64,000 nt of DNA, from contig NC_014829.1 in assembly GCF_000177235.2 (NCBI RefSeq), forward strand, positions 3,782,001 through 3,846,000, written 5' to 3'. The DNA is from Evansella cellulosilytica DSM 2522. Lineage in GTDB: Bacteria; Bacillota; Bacilli; Bacillales; Salisediminibacteriaceae. A program made the position numbers and the translations under genes. Below are positions 37,898 through 48,444 of the stretch, one piece after another. Below the pieces are notes generated by a model. It was not told where the DNA came from. It did not search any database and saw only the letters and a list, made by a program, of their open reading frames with translations. Positions within the stretch are counted from its first letter, which is position 1. Each line of letters begins with the position of its first letter.

Positions 37898-37940
37898 AAA
37901 AAAAATAATGACTAGCTTCACAAGTGCAAAGCTAGTCATT
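37898..37940 (-). terminator. Rho-independent terminator after yvoF
   Basis: Perfect 12-bp stem AATGACTAGCTT / AAGCTAGTCATT with a 10-nt loop. The minus strand then reads TATTTTTTTT. It marks the right border of the island. Confidence 0.85.
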
Positions 37941-38062
37941 AGTCTTTTTCTTAAAAGTGGTGAAGATATTCTTCTGAAGTATGGAGTATTAGTTATAAAC
38001 CAACAAAGGTACTTTTTGTTTCAAAAGAATTCGAAAGGTTAAGGGGTTTATCACGTCTCGAT

Positions 38063-38581
38063 CTATTCTGTTTGAGCATGCTCATTCTCTTCTATTTCTT
38101 CTTTTAATTTTATTATTTGCATCGGGTTTCCACCGACAAATGCTCCTGGTGGCACATCTTTATGTACGAGCGTTCCAGCAGAGACAGTGGCTCCGTCTCC
38201 AATGATAACACCTGGGAGAATAGTCGTGTTCGCTCCGACCATGACATTGTCACCGATGTGGACTTCTCCTAAACGATATTCCTTAATTAAATACTCATGA
38301 GCCAAGATCGTTGTATTATAGCCTATCACAGAATTTTTCCCGATCTTAATCATTTCTGGAAACATAATATCCATCATAACCATCAATGCTACAGCCGCTT
38401 TCTCTCCTACTTCCATTCGAAGAAAAGTACGGTATAGCCAATTTTTCATTCCTAATATAGGGGTGTAACGGGCTATTTGAATAACGATAAAGTTTTTTAT
38501 AACCTTTAAAAACGGTACTGTTTTATATACTTGCCAAAGAGAATTGGCCTCCTGTACAGGATATCTTTTAGTACGACGCAT
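38063..38581 (-). CDS. yvoF: Left-handed beta-helix acyltransferase YvoF
   Basis: 172 aa with hexapeptide repeats, as IGKNSVIGYNTTILA, VHIGDNVMVGANTTILPGV and IGDGATVSAGTLVHKDVPPG, forming a left-handed beta-helix; probably acetyl-CoA-dependent O-acetyltransferase of unknown substrate. In B. subtilis yvoF closes the hprK-lgt-yvoD-ppaX-yvoF cluster; the same order is seen here. Length matches YvoF. Confidence 0.88.
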   Translation of the reverse strand: MRRTKRYPVQEANSLWQVYKTVPFLKVIKNFIVIQIARYTPILGMKNWLYRTFLRMEVGEKAAVALMVMMDIMFPEMIKIGKNSVIGYNTTILAHEYLIKEYRLGEVHIGDNVMVGANTTILPGVIIGDGATVSAGTLVHKDVPPGAFVGGNPMQIIKLKEEIEENEHAQTE

Positions 38582-38653
38582 TGCTTACTCCCCTTTTCGA
38601 ATGAATGCTTGTTAGCATGGCGATACGATGTTGTATGTTTGTAGTCACATTTT

Positions 38654-39313
38654 TTACTCCACACCTAAATAATGTAACAACTCAGGCATTGTGTCCAGCA
38701 TGATGTCTGGCTCATACGTTTGTAGCGATTCTTTCCCTTGTATACTCCATGCTACTCCCGCTGTTTTTGTTCCAGCATTTTTCCCACCTAATATGTCATG
38801 CTTACTATCTCCGACCATGAGTGTCTTGCTTCTGTCTGCTTGTAGCGCAGCCATCGCTTTTTCTAGTGGCTCAGGATGGGGCTTATAATTCTCCACTTCA
38901 TCTAAAGAAACGACGACATCAAAAAACTTGTCCAATTTCATAAGTTCAAGTCCTCTAACCGCCGTACCACGACTCTTCGTCGTTACTATCGCCATCTTAT
39001 AACCTTTTTCCTCAAGCTTTTCTAGTGTCTCGTAAACTCCTTCATATTCCTTTACAAGTTCGTCATGCTTTGCATGATTATACGTACGATACGTTTTTGT
39101 CATTTCCTCCACCTTTGATGGGTCCAGGTTCGTGAAGGTTTCTGAAAGAGGTGGGCCAATAAATGTGATAACATCCTCCCTCGTATATTTGCCAGGATAG
39201 TAGTGCTCCATCGTATGGAGAAATGATGCAACGATTAACTCAATTGTGTTGATGAGCGTACCGTCTAAATCGAATAAAATGGTATCAATTGTTTTTAGTT
39301 CCTTGTTTATCAA
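38654..39313 (-). CDS. ppaX: Pyrophosphatase PpaX
   Basis: 219-aa HAD-family hydrolase: [10 protein letters not shown] motif with nucleophile Asp, TTKSRG (motif II) and [15 protein letters not shown] (motif IV). PpaX splits the pyrophosphate produced when HPrK/P dephosphorylates HPr-Ser46-P. TTG start behind AAGGAG. It belongs to the hprK cluster but is separated from yvoD by an 810-bp region carrying a minisatellite. Confidence 0.92.
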   Translation of the reverse strand: MINKELKTIDTILFDLDGTLINTIELIVASFLHTMEHYYPGKYTREDVITFIGPPLSETFTNLDPSKVEEMTKTYRTYNHAKHDELVKEYEGVYETLEKLEEKGYKMAIVTTKSRGTAVRGLELMKLDKFFDVVVSLDEVENYKPHPEPLEKAMAALQADRSKTLMVGDSKHDILGGKNAGTKTAGVAWSIQGKESLQTYEPDIMLDTMPELLHYLGVE

Positions 39314-39442
39314 AACTTCCAGCTCCTTATGTAAGTGATGTATCAGTATTTTGTTAATGGGTTTCGTTTGTTTTCGTTTTGGAAAGTTAGTATGGATTGC
39401 TTTTTTATGTTGTGTGACATTGCAACTAGTGTTTCCTGATTT

Positions 39443-39926
39443 AATGGGTTGCTATTTTGTTTTGTACGCTTTTGTCACGTTGTTTTCCTGATGGAATGGG
39501 TTGCTATTTCGTTTTGTACGCTTTTGTCACGTTGTTTTCCTGATGGAATGGGTTGCTATTTTATTTTGTGTGCCTTTTGCGCGTTGTTTTTCTGCTCGAA
39601 TGGGTTGCTATTTTATTTTGTGTGCCTTTTGCGCGTTGTTTTTCTGCTCGAATGGGTTGCTATTTTGTTTTGCGTGCCTTTTGCGCGTTGTTTTTCTGCT
39701 CGAATGGGTTGCTATTTTGTTTTGCGTGCCTTTTGCACGTTGTTTTTCTGCTCGAATGGGTTGCTATTTTGTTTTGCGTGCCTTTTGCGCGTTGTTTTTC
39801 TGCTCGAATGGGTTGCTATTTTGTTTTGCGTGCCTTTTGCGCGTTGTTTTTCTGCTCGAATGGGTTGCTATTTTGTTTTGCGTGCCTTTTGCGCGTTGTT
39901 TTTCTGCTCGAATGGGTTGCTATTTC
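39443..39926. repeat. 52-nt tandem repeat (minisatellite), nine full copies plus a partial
   Basis: Units start at AATGGGTTGCTATTTT at 39443, 39495, 39547, 39599, 39651, 39703, 39755, 39807 and 39859, and a truncated one at 39911. The first two units are divergent, the third and fourth intermediate and the rest nearly identical, an expansion pattern. 52 is not a multiple of three, and a stop-free unit yields open frames in all three plus frames; these are not genes. Located between yvoD and ppaX, in the ppaX leader. The flanks 39314-39442 and 39927-40124 show nothing else. Confidence 0.95.
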
Positions 39927-40124
39927 TTCTCAACTTGATATTCACAACCACATTCATATTATGAAGGTGTGTAATATCTCTGTACTTTCCTTTCTCAAGC
40001 AAATTCCTCTCGCGAACAGAAAACTAAACCACTTTCCTTTCCGTTCACTACCATCTTCCTCCTCACCACCGGTACACAAAATCATTTCCCCCGAACGAAG
40101 GCATTTCCCCATTGTCATTACAAT

Positions 40125-41084
40125 TTAAGGAATCGCATTTGAATCACCAGTTTCTGCGTCTTTCTCTTCTCTTTTCTCAAGTCGCTTCCATATAATTGCA
40201 ACAGTAATCGTTAATAGGATTGCCACAATAAGGCGAATTAATAAAAGTGGCCATAACGGAATCCCCAAAGGCGCGAATAATAATGTATCTTCTATAACAG
40301 CATGACAAGCCACTAAGAAAATCATCACTAAATACACATCTTTTTTGCTTACACCATCCTCTTTCACCGCTTGAATCATGACGCCTGCGCCATATGCCAA
40401 GCCAAAAACGAGGCCAGCTGCTAGCGTAGTCGATGTATTTTCACGGATTCCTAGTACGCGAGTAAACGGTGACATCCAACGTGAGAAGACGTCCAACCAT
40501 TTTAAATCCTTCATTATTTGGATGAATACCATTATCGGGATGACAATTAGCGCTAATTGCAGTATACCAAGTAACGCACTTTCAACCCCTTGATAAACGA
40601 TAGGTAAGAAACCGTCGACAGCTTCTCTTTCCCCTGATGGCACGAAGCCGTATTGCGCACGTTCACTACCTCCATGCCAAACGAGGTTGATAAGCCATGC
40701 TGAGAACAGTGCAAGCCCGATTCGCACTAATAAAACGATCCAAATTTTCACACCGACCTGCTTTGCAACTGCAGATTCAACAAATAAATTATGAGAGAAT
40801 GAGAGCATGACAGCTAATATAAAAACTTGCTTTACCGTTAAGTCCATCGTAAGCATTGCGCCGATAGCGGCATATAAGTTCAGTACGTTCCCGAGCACGA
40901 GTGGTATCGCCGCTTCCCCTGTTAAGCCTATGTAGCCCATCAGTGGTGATAAAAGCGTAGTCAGCCACCCCATTACCGGAGTGTGCCCTAATATTGTAAC
41001 GATTAAAGTTATCGGAAATATGATTTTCCCTAATGTCCAAGTCGTTTGGAGTCCGACCATTAACCCCTTTTTTAACGTATTCAT
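40125..41084 (-). CDS. yvoD: Nucleoside-recognition domain membrane protein YvoD
   Basis: 319 aa with about eight TM segments and two Gate/nucleoside recognition-like halves (SPLMGYIGLTGEAAIPLVLGN; AAGLVFGLAYGAGVMIQAV). The family is related to SpmA/SpmB and FeoB gates; transport substrate unknown. Start behind GAGGAGGG. Conserved position between lgt and ppaX as in B. subtilis. The transcript may begin downstream of the lgt terminator, so it might have its own promoter. Confidence 0.85.
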   Translation of the reverse strand: MNTLKKGLMVGLQTTWTLGKIIFPITLIVTILGHTPVMGWLTTLLSPLMGYIGLTGEAAIPLVLGNVLNLYAAIGAMLTMDLTVKQVFILAVMLSFSHNLFVESAVAKQVGVKIWIVLLVRIGLALFSAWLINLVWHGGSERAQYGFVPSGEREAVDGFLPIVYQGVESALLGILQLALIVIPIMVFIQIMKDLKWLDVFSRWMSPFTRVLGIRENTSTTLAAGLVFGLAYGAGVMIQAVKEDGVSKKDVYLVMIFLVACHAVIEDTLLFAPLGIPLWPLLLIRLIVAILLTITVAIIWKRLEKREEKDAETGDSNAIP

Positions 41085-41125
41085 GATAGTCCCTCCTCAA
41101 CAGCCCTACTTAGTCATTATTCGTG

Positions 41126-41168
41126 AAAAAAAAGGTGACGTCAAGGATTGTAATTTTGACATCACCTT
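41126..41168 (-). terminator. Terminator after lgt
   Basis: Minus strand: AAGGTGATGTCAA, 11-nt loop, TTGACGTCACCTT, then TTTTTT. The 13-bp stem contains one wobble pair. Confidence 0.85.
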
Positions 41169-41177
41169 CTTATTTTA

Positions 41178-42056
41178 TTATTTCTTTTTCTTCTTTTTAT
41201 TTGTTTTTTTCCCTGAGCTGTTTGAGCTTTTCGGTGGGAGTTGATCATCGTCATCTAGGTAACGTTTATCTGCAAGACCTTTTTGACGACGGTAAATGGC
41301 TAAAATAATACCACCAATGATTGTGATAATAGAAACAACGACCGCTGTTCGGATTCCGAAGAACAATAAATTATCTGTTCGTATCATTTCAATAACACCG
41401 CGGCCTACCGAGTACCAGATTGCGTACGTAATAAACATTTCTCCACGACGCAAGTTTACTCGTCTTAAGTAAAGAAGAAAAGCGACACCTAGTAAGTTCC
41501 AAAGCGATTCATACAAAAACGTCGGATGGTAATAGGCACCATTAATATACATTTGGTTAATAATAAATTCAGGTAGCATGAGGTTTTCTAAAAATGCTCG
41601 CGATACTTCTCCTCCATACACCTCTTGGTTCATAAAGTTTCCCCAGCGTCCGATCGCTTGCCCAAGTAAAATACTAGGTGCTGCGATATCCGCAATTTTC
41701 CAGAAGGAATAACCTCTCTTTTTAGCAAAGATAACGGCTACTACTACTGCACCTATTAAAGCACCGTGAATGGCTAAGCCACCTTCCCAAATCGCAAAAG
41801 CTTTTATCGGGTCATGGGCATAATGTTCCCAGCGAAAAATGACATAGTATAATCTTGCACCTACGATAGCGGCTGGAACTGCAAAAATTAATAAATCCGC
41901 AAACATATCCTTCGGAAAGCCGCGCTTCTTCGCTTCATGATTAGCAAGTAAGTATGCTAACGCCGCCCCAACCCCGATTAAAAGACCGTACCAGTAAACC
42001 GTTAGCGGTCCAAGTTCAAAAGCAACTGGGTTTAATGGCTGTATCGTTGCTAACAT
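41178..42056 (-). CDS. lgt: Prolipoprotein diacylglyceryl transferase Lgt
   Basis: 292 aa, seven TM helices. It transfers diacylglycerol from phosphatidylglycerol to the lipobox Cys; relevant here since the island encodes many lipoproteins. The Lgt signature [14 protein letters not shown] (about residues 141-154), HGALIGA and the YEXXXN-type YESLWNL are visible. The C-terminus carries an extra Lys-rich tail ([12 protein letters not shown]), longer than in B. subtilis. Start ATG 4-8 nt after GAGGTGA. Confidence 0.95.
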   Translation of the reverse strand: MLATIQPLNPVAFELGPLTVYWYGLLIGVGAALAYLLANHEAKKRGFPKDMFADLLIFAVPAAIVGARLYYVIFRWEHYAHDPIKAFAIWEGGLAIHGALIGAVVVAVIFAKKRGYSFWKIADIAAPSILLGQAIGRWGNFMNQEVYGGEVSRAFLENLMLPEFIINQMYINGAYYHPTFLYESLWNLLGVAFLLYLRRVNLRRGEMFITYAIWYSVGRGVIEMIRTDNLLFFGIRTAVVVSIITIIGGIILAIYRRQKGLADKRYLDDDDQLPPKSSNSSGKKTNKKKKKK

Positions 42057-42170
42057 TCATTTCACCTCTTTAATTATGTATGTACTCTGTTAAAGATTCA
42101 TTTCTATATTACATGAGATAACCATTATCGCATAGGAATGTGAATTTGTTATGAAGATCAACGGTTTAAA

Positions 42171-43109
42171 TTAAAAATCGTCTTTGTCTCCTTCTTCAAT
42201 CACATTTGTTAACTGATCAGAGAATTGTTGTGCTGCGTTAATCCCCATTCGTTTTAACCTAAAATTCATGGCTGCTACTTCAATAATAACTGCAAGGTTA
42301 CGACCAGGGCGAACTGGTACCGTCATTTTCGGTAAATCAGTGTCAAAAATCTTAATCGTATCTTCGTCTAGTCCTAATCTATCATACTGCTTTTTTTGAT
42401 CCCATAATTCAAGATGAATGGCTAAACCGATACGCTTGAAGTTACGAACAGATCCTGCTCCAAATAACGTCATCACATTGATAATGCCTAGACCACGAAT
42501 TTCTAATAGATGTCTAATTAGTTCAGGTGCTCGTCCGACGAGTGCCCCTTCATGCTCTTGGCGTATCTCAACAGAATCATCTGCAACTAATCTATGACCA
42601 CGCCGCACGAGGTCCAGTGCAGTTTCACTTTTACCAACGCCGCTGGAGCCAGTAATCATCACACCAATACCGTAAATATCAACAAGTACACCATGCATCG
42701 CAGTCATTGGTGCTAACTGACTTTCTAAATAGTTCGTTAACTGGGAACTAAGGCGAGTCGTTGTCATTTCTGAACGGAGCACAGGAACCCCCATTTTATT
42801 AGCTGCCTCAACGAGCTTCTCTGGCGCCTCCATTCCTCTTGATAAAACGATTCCAGGCGTGTCATATGTACATAATCTTTCTACTCTATCCTCCTGCTCT
42901 TCAGGCGTTAGCTGAGAGAAAAACGTCATTTCTGTTTTTCCAAGTAATTGAATTCGCTTCGCTGGATAATACGTAAAAAAACCAGCCATCTCCATACCAG
43001 GACGAGATAAATCACTCGTTGTAATTGGTCGAAATGCAACGTCTTCTTCATTGTTAAGTAGTTCCAATTTAAATTCTTTCACTAAATCCTGCACTGTTAC
43101 TTTTACCAT
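42171..43109 (-). CDS. hprK: HPr kinase/phosphorylase HprK
   Basis: 312 aa bifunctional enzyme that phosphorylates and dephosphorylates Ser46 of HPr and controls carbon catabolite repression. P-loop [14 protein letters not shown] near residue 153, [10 protein letters not shown], and the HprK signature [16 protein letters not shown] are visible. AAGGAGG precedes the ATG. Heads the hprK-lgt cluster. Confidence 0.97.
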   Translation of the reverse strand: MVKVTVQDLVKEFKLELLNNEEDVAFRPITTSDLSRPGMEMAGFFTYYPAKRIQLLGKTEMTFFSQLTPEEQEDRVERLCTYDTPGIVLSRGMEAPEKLVEAANKMGVPVLRSEMTTTRLSSQLTNYLESQLAPMTAMHGVLVDIYGIGVMITGSSGVGKSETALDLVRRGHRLVADDSVEIRQEHEGALVGRAPELIRHLLEIRGLGIINVMTLFGAGSVRNFKRIGLAIHLELWDQKKQYDRLGLDEDTIKIFDTDLPKMTVPVRPGRNLAVIIEVAAMNFRLKRMGINAAQQFSDQLTNVIEEGDKDDF

Positions 43110-43439
43110 GCTTGAATAACCTCCTTAATGTGAAACCTCTTTGTTGCACTTGAAAAGGAATGTAATGATTAAATAATGATGTTTAGTTTTAGCATTTCCA
43201 TGCCTTTCAAGGAAAAATAGTGATTTTCCTCTTATGTTTTCCATCATACTATATTTATTTTTTAAATGCGACTAGGGGTATGAAAGGAATGTGTTGATTA
43301 TAAGAAAAAGTATATTTTTGGCTATTCAAGCAATGTGCGGGGCCGCCAATTCCTTTTACTGTGTGCTAAGATCGTACCACCGCCAAATATATACTTTCAT
43401 TTCATTTAAAAAAGGCTAAGCCATCATTCGGCCTAACCT
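43110..43439. other. Intergenic region with a 91-bp inverted-repeat element
   Basis: No gene seen. AAAGTATATTTTTGGC (43307-43322) and GCCAAATATATACTTT (43382-43397) are inverted copies with one mismatch, flanking 59 bp that includes a GC-rich GGGGCCGCC patch. It could be a small MITE-like element or a structured leader. The hprK promoter is expected here, but no clear -35/-10 was identified. Confidence 0.55.
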
Positions 43440-43440
43440 T
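43408..43440 (-). terminator. Terminator after yvlD
   Basis: Minus strand AAGGTTAGGCC, 7-nt loop, GGCTTAGCCTT, followed by TTTT; stem of 11 bp with wobble pairs. It overlaps the yvlD stop. Confidence 0.75.
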
Positions 43441-43796
43441 TATCTTTTTGTTACTGGATCCACTAAGAATGAGTGAATCATACTATTCAATAGCCCAAAT
43501 AGTACCGCTGTAATAATAGCTATACTAAAGCTTTCTATGATAAAGCTATTTCCCATAATAAAGGACGTTAACATTAAACCAATCGCATTAATCACAATCA
43601 TAAACAAGCCTAACGTTAAAATCGTAATAGGTAACGTAAATAGAATTAGAATTGGTTTTACAGTTATATTGATCAGCGCCAAAATGAAACTTGCCAATAT
43701 AGCAAAAGCGAATCCAGCTATCTCAATACCATTAAAAAAGTGAGCGATAATGAGAAGTACGATAGCGTTGACCATGAGCTGTATGATCCAGCCCAT
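43440..43796 (-). CDS. yvlD: Phage-holin family IV membrane protein YvlD
   Basis: 118 aa, four TM segments, PF04020 type (INAIVLLIIAHFFNGIEIAG, LINITVKPILILFTLPITILTLGLF). Last gene of a yvlB-yvlC-yvlD operon; starts on the same base that ends yvlC. In B. subtilis this operon belongs to the sigma-W cell-envelope stress regulon. Confidence 0.9.
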   Translation of the reverse strand: MGWIIQLMVNAIVLLIIAHFFNGIEIAGFAFAILASFILALINITVKPILILFTLPITILTLGLFMIVINAIGLMLTSFIMGNSFIIESFSIAIITAVLFGLLNSMIHSFLVDPVTKR

Positions 43797-43993
43797 TATA
43801 TAACGTCCGTTTCATTTGGGATAATGATCGTCGCAATAAAATAAGCGAGCACAACTGGAAAAATCGCAAATGGGATCATCAGAACTAATGCAATTATTCT
43901 TACCATTGTTGGATCAATATTAAAGTAATGTCCGATTCCACCACAAACGCCAGCTATTCTTCGGTCGCTAACAGTTCTATATAAACGCTTCAT
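43796..43993 (-). CDS. yvlC: PspC-domain membrane protein YvlC
   Basis: 65 aa. PspC motif: KRLYRTVSDRRIAGVCGGIG then HYFNIDPTMVRI and a long hydrophobic segment. Envelope-stress protein in the yvl operon. Length is normal for YvlC. Confidence 0.92.
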   Translation of the reverse strand: MKRLYRTVSDRRIAGVCGGIGHYFNIDPTMVRIIALVLMIPFAIFPVVLAYFIATIIIPNETDVI

Positions 43994-44072
43994 ACGACCA
44001 CGCTCCTTTCTCGTTTCTATCTCCTACTCTGTCGACGATTAGTGTCAAGTTACCCTTTTAGAGGCAAGGTAA

Positions 44073-45176
44073 TTAATGCTTCACCGTAATCGAACCAGTT
44101 GTCGCTTCTACTTCCACGTAAAATGCATTTTCTCCTTCTTTGTTTGCTAAAAATGACATTTTCTTACTAGCGAATTCCTTTTTCTCCTCGATAATGCTTA
44201 AGTGATCTAAATCGCAGTGGATTCCGCCAACTGTCGTTTTCAACTCGCCTTCCGTTTTCACTTCTTCTGGTACGATGACGTTAACACTACCTGTCGTTGT
44301 TTTAATGTAGGCTCTGCTATTAGTAGGCTCTAACAACGTATAGTGAACCGTACCATTTAACGTTTCTGCATCAAGCTTCCCTTTTACAACATTCAACGAC
44401 ATCGTCCCATTGACTGTTTTCGCATCTGTGTGTTCCATATTAAGCTTACTAATAGAGATTGTACCGTTTACCGTTTCAAAACGAACGTCCTTTGCATCTA
44501 CTTCATCAAAGTTGATACGGCCATTTACCGTTTGCGCTTCAAATTTTTCACTTTGAACAGTTTCCCCGTCAACTTTTCCGTTAAAAGTATAAAGCTTTAC
44601 TTTCTCTAAGTTTTCTTTAGGAACATAGATGACAGTATTGATTTTCATTGTCTTCCGATTTGATTCGAAACGAAGTCTTTCGTTGGAAACATCGAAATTT
44701 ACCTCATCAAGGAAAAACTTACGCGCTTCATCGTTATCATGCACTTTATACACTTTCACATTACACTCTACTCTAATATCCTCTTCCTCCCACGGACGGA
44801 ATGTAATGCTTCCATTTTCCAAATGAACATCTACGTTCCTTACATTTTCTCCTTTGTGCTGGAATATATGCTGGATTTCAACAGATGATCCAAAGTTAAA
44901 GTCTAAGTCAAACTCTTTAATTTTTTGAACCGCTTCTTCTATAAATTCGCTGAAACGATTAGCAAAAGAGCTCTTTTTCGATGTTTTCTCGTAGTAATTG
45001 TTTTGTGAGTTTTCCCAATCAACATCCTTGGAAAGTTGCTCTGTCGTTTTTTCTTCTGCAGCAGTTGTACTATTTTCTTTCCCTTCTTTTAACGCATTAA
45101 GTAATTGCAGTCCTTCTTCAGCTGTAATTTTCCCATCCTCGATCATTTTTAATATCATTTTACGTTCTTCTTGCAT
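44073..45176 (-). CDS. yvlB: DUF4097-family protein YvlB
   Basis: 367 aa. N-terminal helical SHOCT-like hairpin (KMILKMIEDGKITAEEGLQLLNAL) followed by a right-handed beta-helix DUF4097 domain with repeats such as VNGRINFDEVDA, VNGTISISKLN and VNGTMSLNVV. Function in envelope stress unknown. Behind AAAGGAGG; first gene here, since a yvlA homologue is not seen. Confidence 0.92.
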   Translation of the reverse strand: MQEERKMILKMIEDGKITAEEGLQLLNALKEGKENSTTAAEEKTTEQLSKDVDWENSQNNYYEKTSKKSSFANRFSEFIEEAVQKIKEFDLDFNFGSSVEIQHIFQHKGENVRNVDVHLENGSITFRPWEEEDIRVECNVKVYKVHDNDEARKFFLDEVNFDVSNERLRFESNRKTMKINTVIYVPKENLEKVKLYTFNGKVDGETVQSEKFEAQTVNGRINFDEVDAKDVRFETVNGTISISKLNMEHTDAKTVNGTMSLNVVKGKLDAETLNGTVHYTLLEPTNSRAYIKTTTGSVNVIVPEEVKTEGELKTTVGGIHCDLDHLSIIEEKKEFASKKMSFLANKEGENAFYVEVEATTGSITVKH

Positions 45177-45280
45177 ACATCTATTCCTCCTTTAAAATTA
45201 AGGTGTTAGTCTTTTCCATTGATGTTATCGTGATATCCACATTGCCTCATGTAATGTGTATTAGTATTTACATTTTTAAT

Positions 45281-45307
45281 TACGACAAAGCATGATGGAA
45301 GGTTTCA
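45281..45307 (-). promoter_or_regulatory. yvlB: Candidate sigma-W promoter of yvlBCD
   Basis: Minus strand TGAAAC (45302-45307), 17 bp, CGTA (45281-45284), about 105 bp upstream of yvlB. This matches the sigma-W consensus (TGAAAC - 16/17 - CGTA), and B. subtilis yvlABCD is in the sigma-W regulon. Confidence 0.75.
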
Positions 45308-45501
45308 CAATCACTATTTCTTCGTTACTTTAACTTTACCTTTTCTTACATGAAACGAATACAGACGCAAGACCGTTTTAGACTAAGACCGGAGGCTTAT
45401 TTTTTTGTCATTCTTCTTTATCAGGTAAATTTCCAACTGACATGAAGGCTCTTAGCTCGACCAACCCTATATATATTTCATACCCTCTTTGTACTATAGT
45501 T

Positions 45502-45543
45502 AAAAGGAGGGGACTCAAAAACTAAAGCTTTGAGTCCCCCTCC
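45502..45543 (-). terminator. Terminator after uvrA
   Basis: Minus strand GGAGGGGGACTCAAA, loop, TTTGAGTCCCCTCC, then TTTTAA. Strong GC-rich stem. Confidence 0.85.
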
Positions 45544-45559
45544 TCGTATGGTTATCTAT

Positions 45560-48439
45560 TTATTTCATCGTTGCAACCTTTTCTTTTTCCTTTAATAACT
45601 CTTCCATTCGTTTACGCTCTCGTTCCAATATTGGCTTTAAATATTCTCCTGTGTAAGAGCCCTTTACTTCTGCAACCTTTTCAGGTGTTCCTTGAGCGAC
45701 GAGCTGACCACCTTTATCTCCACCTTCAGGTCCTAAATCTATAATGTGATCGACCGTTTTGATAACGTCTAAATTGTGCTCAATTACTAGTACTGTATCG
45801 CCATTTTCGACGAGACGCTGCAGCACCTTTAATAATCTTTCAATATCAGCTACATGGAGTCCGGTCGTTGGCTCATCTAAAATATATAGCGTTTTCCCTG
45901 TAGAGCGACGATGTAGTTGAGATGCGAGCTTCACTCTTTGTGCTTCTCCACCAGATAGCGTCGTCGCAGGCTGACCTAGCTTCATATAGCCGAGACCAAC
46001 GTCATACAATGTTTCGATACGCCTTTGTATGCGAGGAATATTCTCAAAAAATTGCAGCGCATCTTCTACGGTCATATCCAAAACATCTGCAATTGTTTTT
46101 CCTTTGTATTTTACTTCTAACGTTTCACGATTATAACGTTTACCGTGGCACTCTTCACATGGAACGTATACATCTGGTAAAAAGTGCATTTCTATTTTGA
46201 TAATCCCGTCACCGCGACACGCTTCACATCTACCACCTTTAACGTTAAAGCTAAATCGACCTTTTTTATAGCCACGAACCTTCGCTTCATTCGTCATCGC
46301 ATACACGTCACGAATTTGATCAAATACACCTGTGTAAGTAGCAGGATTTGATCGTGGGGTACGCCCTATTGGTGATTGGTCGATATCAACTACCTTTTCT
46401 AGTAGTTCAATTCCTTCAATTTTTTTATGATCACCAGGCTTATCCTTCGCAGTTGTTAGCTTTTGGGCAAGAGATTTATATAAAATATCGTTAATTAACG
46501 TACTTTTTCCTGATCCAGAAACACCTGTAACTGCCACCATGACACCTAAAGGAATATCTACATTCGTGCCTTTTAAATTGTTTTCTTTTGCTCCTTTTAT
46601 AGATAATTTGCGCCCGTCTGGTTTGCGGCGCTCTACTGGAAGCGGGATAAATCGTTTACCTGATAAAAATTGTCCCGTTAAAGACCCTTCATTATTACAT
46701 ATCTCTTCCGGTGTCCCTTCAGCAGTAACCATACCACCGTGAACACCTGCACCTGGTCCGATATCAATAAGGTGGTCTGCGGCCAACATTGTATCCTCAT
46801 CGTGTTCAACGACAATTAACGTATTCCCTAAGTCACGCATTTTCTCCAATGTGTGAATAAGTCTTGTATTATCACGCTGATGTAATCCGATTGACGGTTC
46901 GTCCAAAATATATAAGACACCCATGAGCGACGACCCTATTTGTGTTGCTAATCGAATACGTTGGGCCTCTCCACCTGATAATGTCCCAGCCGAACGAGAG
47001 AGTGATAAATAATCTAGTCCCACGTTGATTAAAAAACCTAATCTTTCATCTATTTCTCGTAAAATCATTTTGGCAATCGTCATTTCTTTCTCTGATAGCT
47101 CGAGGCTGGAGAAAAAATCTTTTGCATCTTTAATCGATAGGTGTGTTATTTCACCAATATGCTTATCACTCACTTTAACAGCAAGCGTTTCTTTGCGAAG
47201 ACGATTTCCTTTACATGTTGGACAAGGTTTTTGCGCCATGTAGCCTTCCATTTGTTCTCTAATGTAATCAGAACTCGTTTCATGATAACGCCGTTCTATG
47301 TTTTGGACGACACCTTCAAAATAGATCTCTTTTTCACGAACATTTCCGAATTCATTTTCATAGCGGAAATATACTTTTTCGTTCCCACTACCGAATAAAA
47401 TTTTATCCACTTGATGCTTCGGTAGTTGTTCAAGTGGTGCATCCATATCGATACCGAAATGGTCACATACACTCGACAGTAGCTGTGGGTAATATTGTGA
47501 GCTTGTTGGCTCCCAAGCTGCTACAGCATGTTCATTCAATGAACGAGCCCAATCGGGAATGACTAAATCGAGATCTACTTCTAGCTTTGAGCCTAGTCCG
47601 TCACACGATTGACAAGCACCGAACGGACTATTAAATGAAAACATACGTGGTTCTAACTCGCCAATGGAGAAACCACAGTGAGGGCAAGAGTGCTTTTGAC
47701 TAAATAAAAGCTCTTCCTCGCCAATCACATCAACAATGACTCTACCATCGGCAAGCGCTAGCGCAGTTTCTAAAGAATCTGCTAGACGAGACTCGATGCC
47801 TGCTTTTATGACAATTCTATCAATAACAACTTCAATATTATGCTTCTTATTTTTCTCCAGCTCGATATCCTCAGCAACCTCACGCATCTCACCGTTCACA
47901 CGAATACGAACAAAGCCTTGCTTTTTCATGTCCTCGAGTACTTTTACGTGTGTTCCTTTACGACCGGATACGATCGGGGCAAGTATTTGCATTTTCGTTC
48001 TTTCCGGGTAGTTCATCATGCGATCAACCATATGCTGGATCGTCTGTGACGTAATTTCAACCCCATGTGTCGGACAAATTGGTCTTCCAACACGGGCAAA
48101 AAGGAGTCTTAAATAATCATAAATTTCTGTAACTGTCCCTACCGTTGACCTCGGATTTCTACTCGTCGTCTTTTGGTCAATGGAGATCGCTGGAGATAAT
48201 CCTTCTATCGCATCAACATCTGGCTTGTCCATTTGCCCTAAAAACTGACGTGCATATGCGGACAATGATTCGACGTAACGTCTTTGTCCTTCAGCATAAA
48301 TCGTATCAAAGGCCAATGATGATTTTCCTGATCCTGATAACCCTGTTAATACTACTAGCTTGTTTCTTGGAATTGTTACATCTATATTTTTTAAGTTATG
48401 AGATCTTGCACCCTTTACAACAATATTCTCTAGTGCCAT
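45560..48439 (-). CDS. uvrA: Excinuclease ABC subunit A
   Basis: 959 aa DNA damage recognition ATPase. Two ABC modules: [13 protein letters not shown] and [25 protein letters not shown] and [12 protein letters not shown]. Zinc-binding cysteines in CPHCGFS...CQSCDGLG and CEACRGDG...[10 protein letters not shown]. Starts 5 bp after the uvrB stop, so co-transcribed. Length normal. Confidence 0.98.
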   Translation of the reverse strand: MALENIVVKGARSHNLKNIDVTIPRNKLVVLTGLSGSGKSSLAFDTIYAEGQRRYVESLSAYARQFLGQMDKPDVDAIEGLSPAISIDQKTTSRNPRSTVGTVTEIYDYLRLLFARVGRPICPTHGVEITSQTIQHMVDRMMNYPERTKMQILAPIVSGRKGTHVKVLEDMKKQGFVRIRVNGEMREVAEDIELEKNKKHNIEVVIDRIVIKAGIESRLADSLETALALADGRVIVDVIGEEELLFSQKHSCPHCGFSIGELEPRMFSFNSPFGACQSCDGLGSKLEVDLDLVIPDWARSLNEHAVAAWEPTSSQYYPQLLSSVCDHFGIDMDAPLEQLPKHQVDKILFGSGNEKVYFRYENEFGNVREKEIYFEGVVQNIERRYHETSSDYIREQMEGYMAQKPCPTCKGNRLRKETLAVKVSDKHIGEITHLSIKDAKDFFSSLELSEKEMTIAKMILREIDERLGFLINVGLDYLSLSRSAGTLSGGEAQRIRLATQIGSSLMGVLYILDEPSIGLHQRDNTRLIHTLEKMRDLGNTLIVVEHDEDTMLAADHLIDIGPGAGVHGGMVTAEGTPEEICNNEGSLTGQFLSGKRFIPLPVERRKPDGRKLSIKGAKENNLKGTNVDIPLGVMVAVTGVSGSGKSTLINDILYKSLAQKLTTAKDKPGDHKKIEGIELLEKVVDIDQSPIGRTPRSNPATYTGVFDQIRDVYAMTNEAKVRGYKKGRFSFNVKGGRCEACRGDGIIKIEMHFLPDVYVPCEECHGKRYNRETLEVKYKGKTIADVLDMTVEDALQFFENIPRIQRRIETLYDVGLGYMKLGQPATTLSGGEAQRVKLASQLHRRSTGKTLYILDEPTTGLHVADIERLLKVLQRLVENGDTVLVIEHNLDVIKTVDHIIDLGPEGGDKGGQLVAQGTPEKVAEVKGSYTGEYLKPILERERKRMEELLKEKEKVATMK

Positions 48440-48444
48440 TCATG

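Noticed and set aside
37851-38042. 63-residue open frame on the plus strand
   Set aside because: It reads through the yvoF terminator hairpin and has no ribosome site.
39443-39926. CRISPR array
   Set aside because: Units are contiguous copies of 52 nt without unique spacers, and no cas genes are near.
39449-40128. Three overlapping open frames on the plus strand (145-191 residues) with repeated Cys/Phe-rich sequence
   Set aside because: They are by-products of the 52-nt tandem repeat, which has no stop in any plus frame; no ribosome site, and the same peptide appears in every frame in turn.
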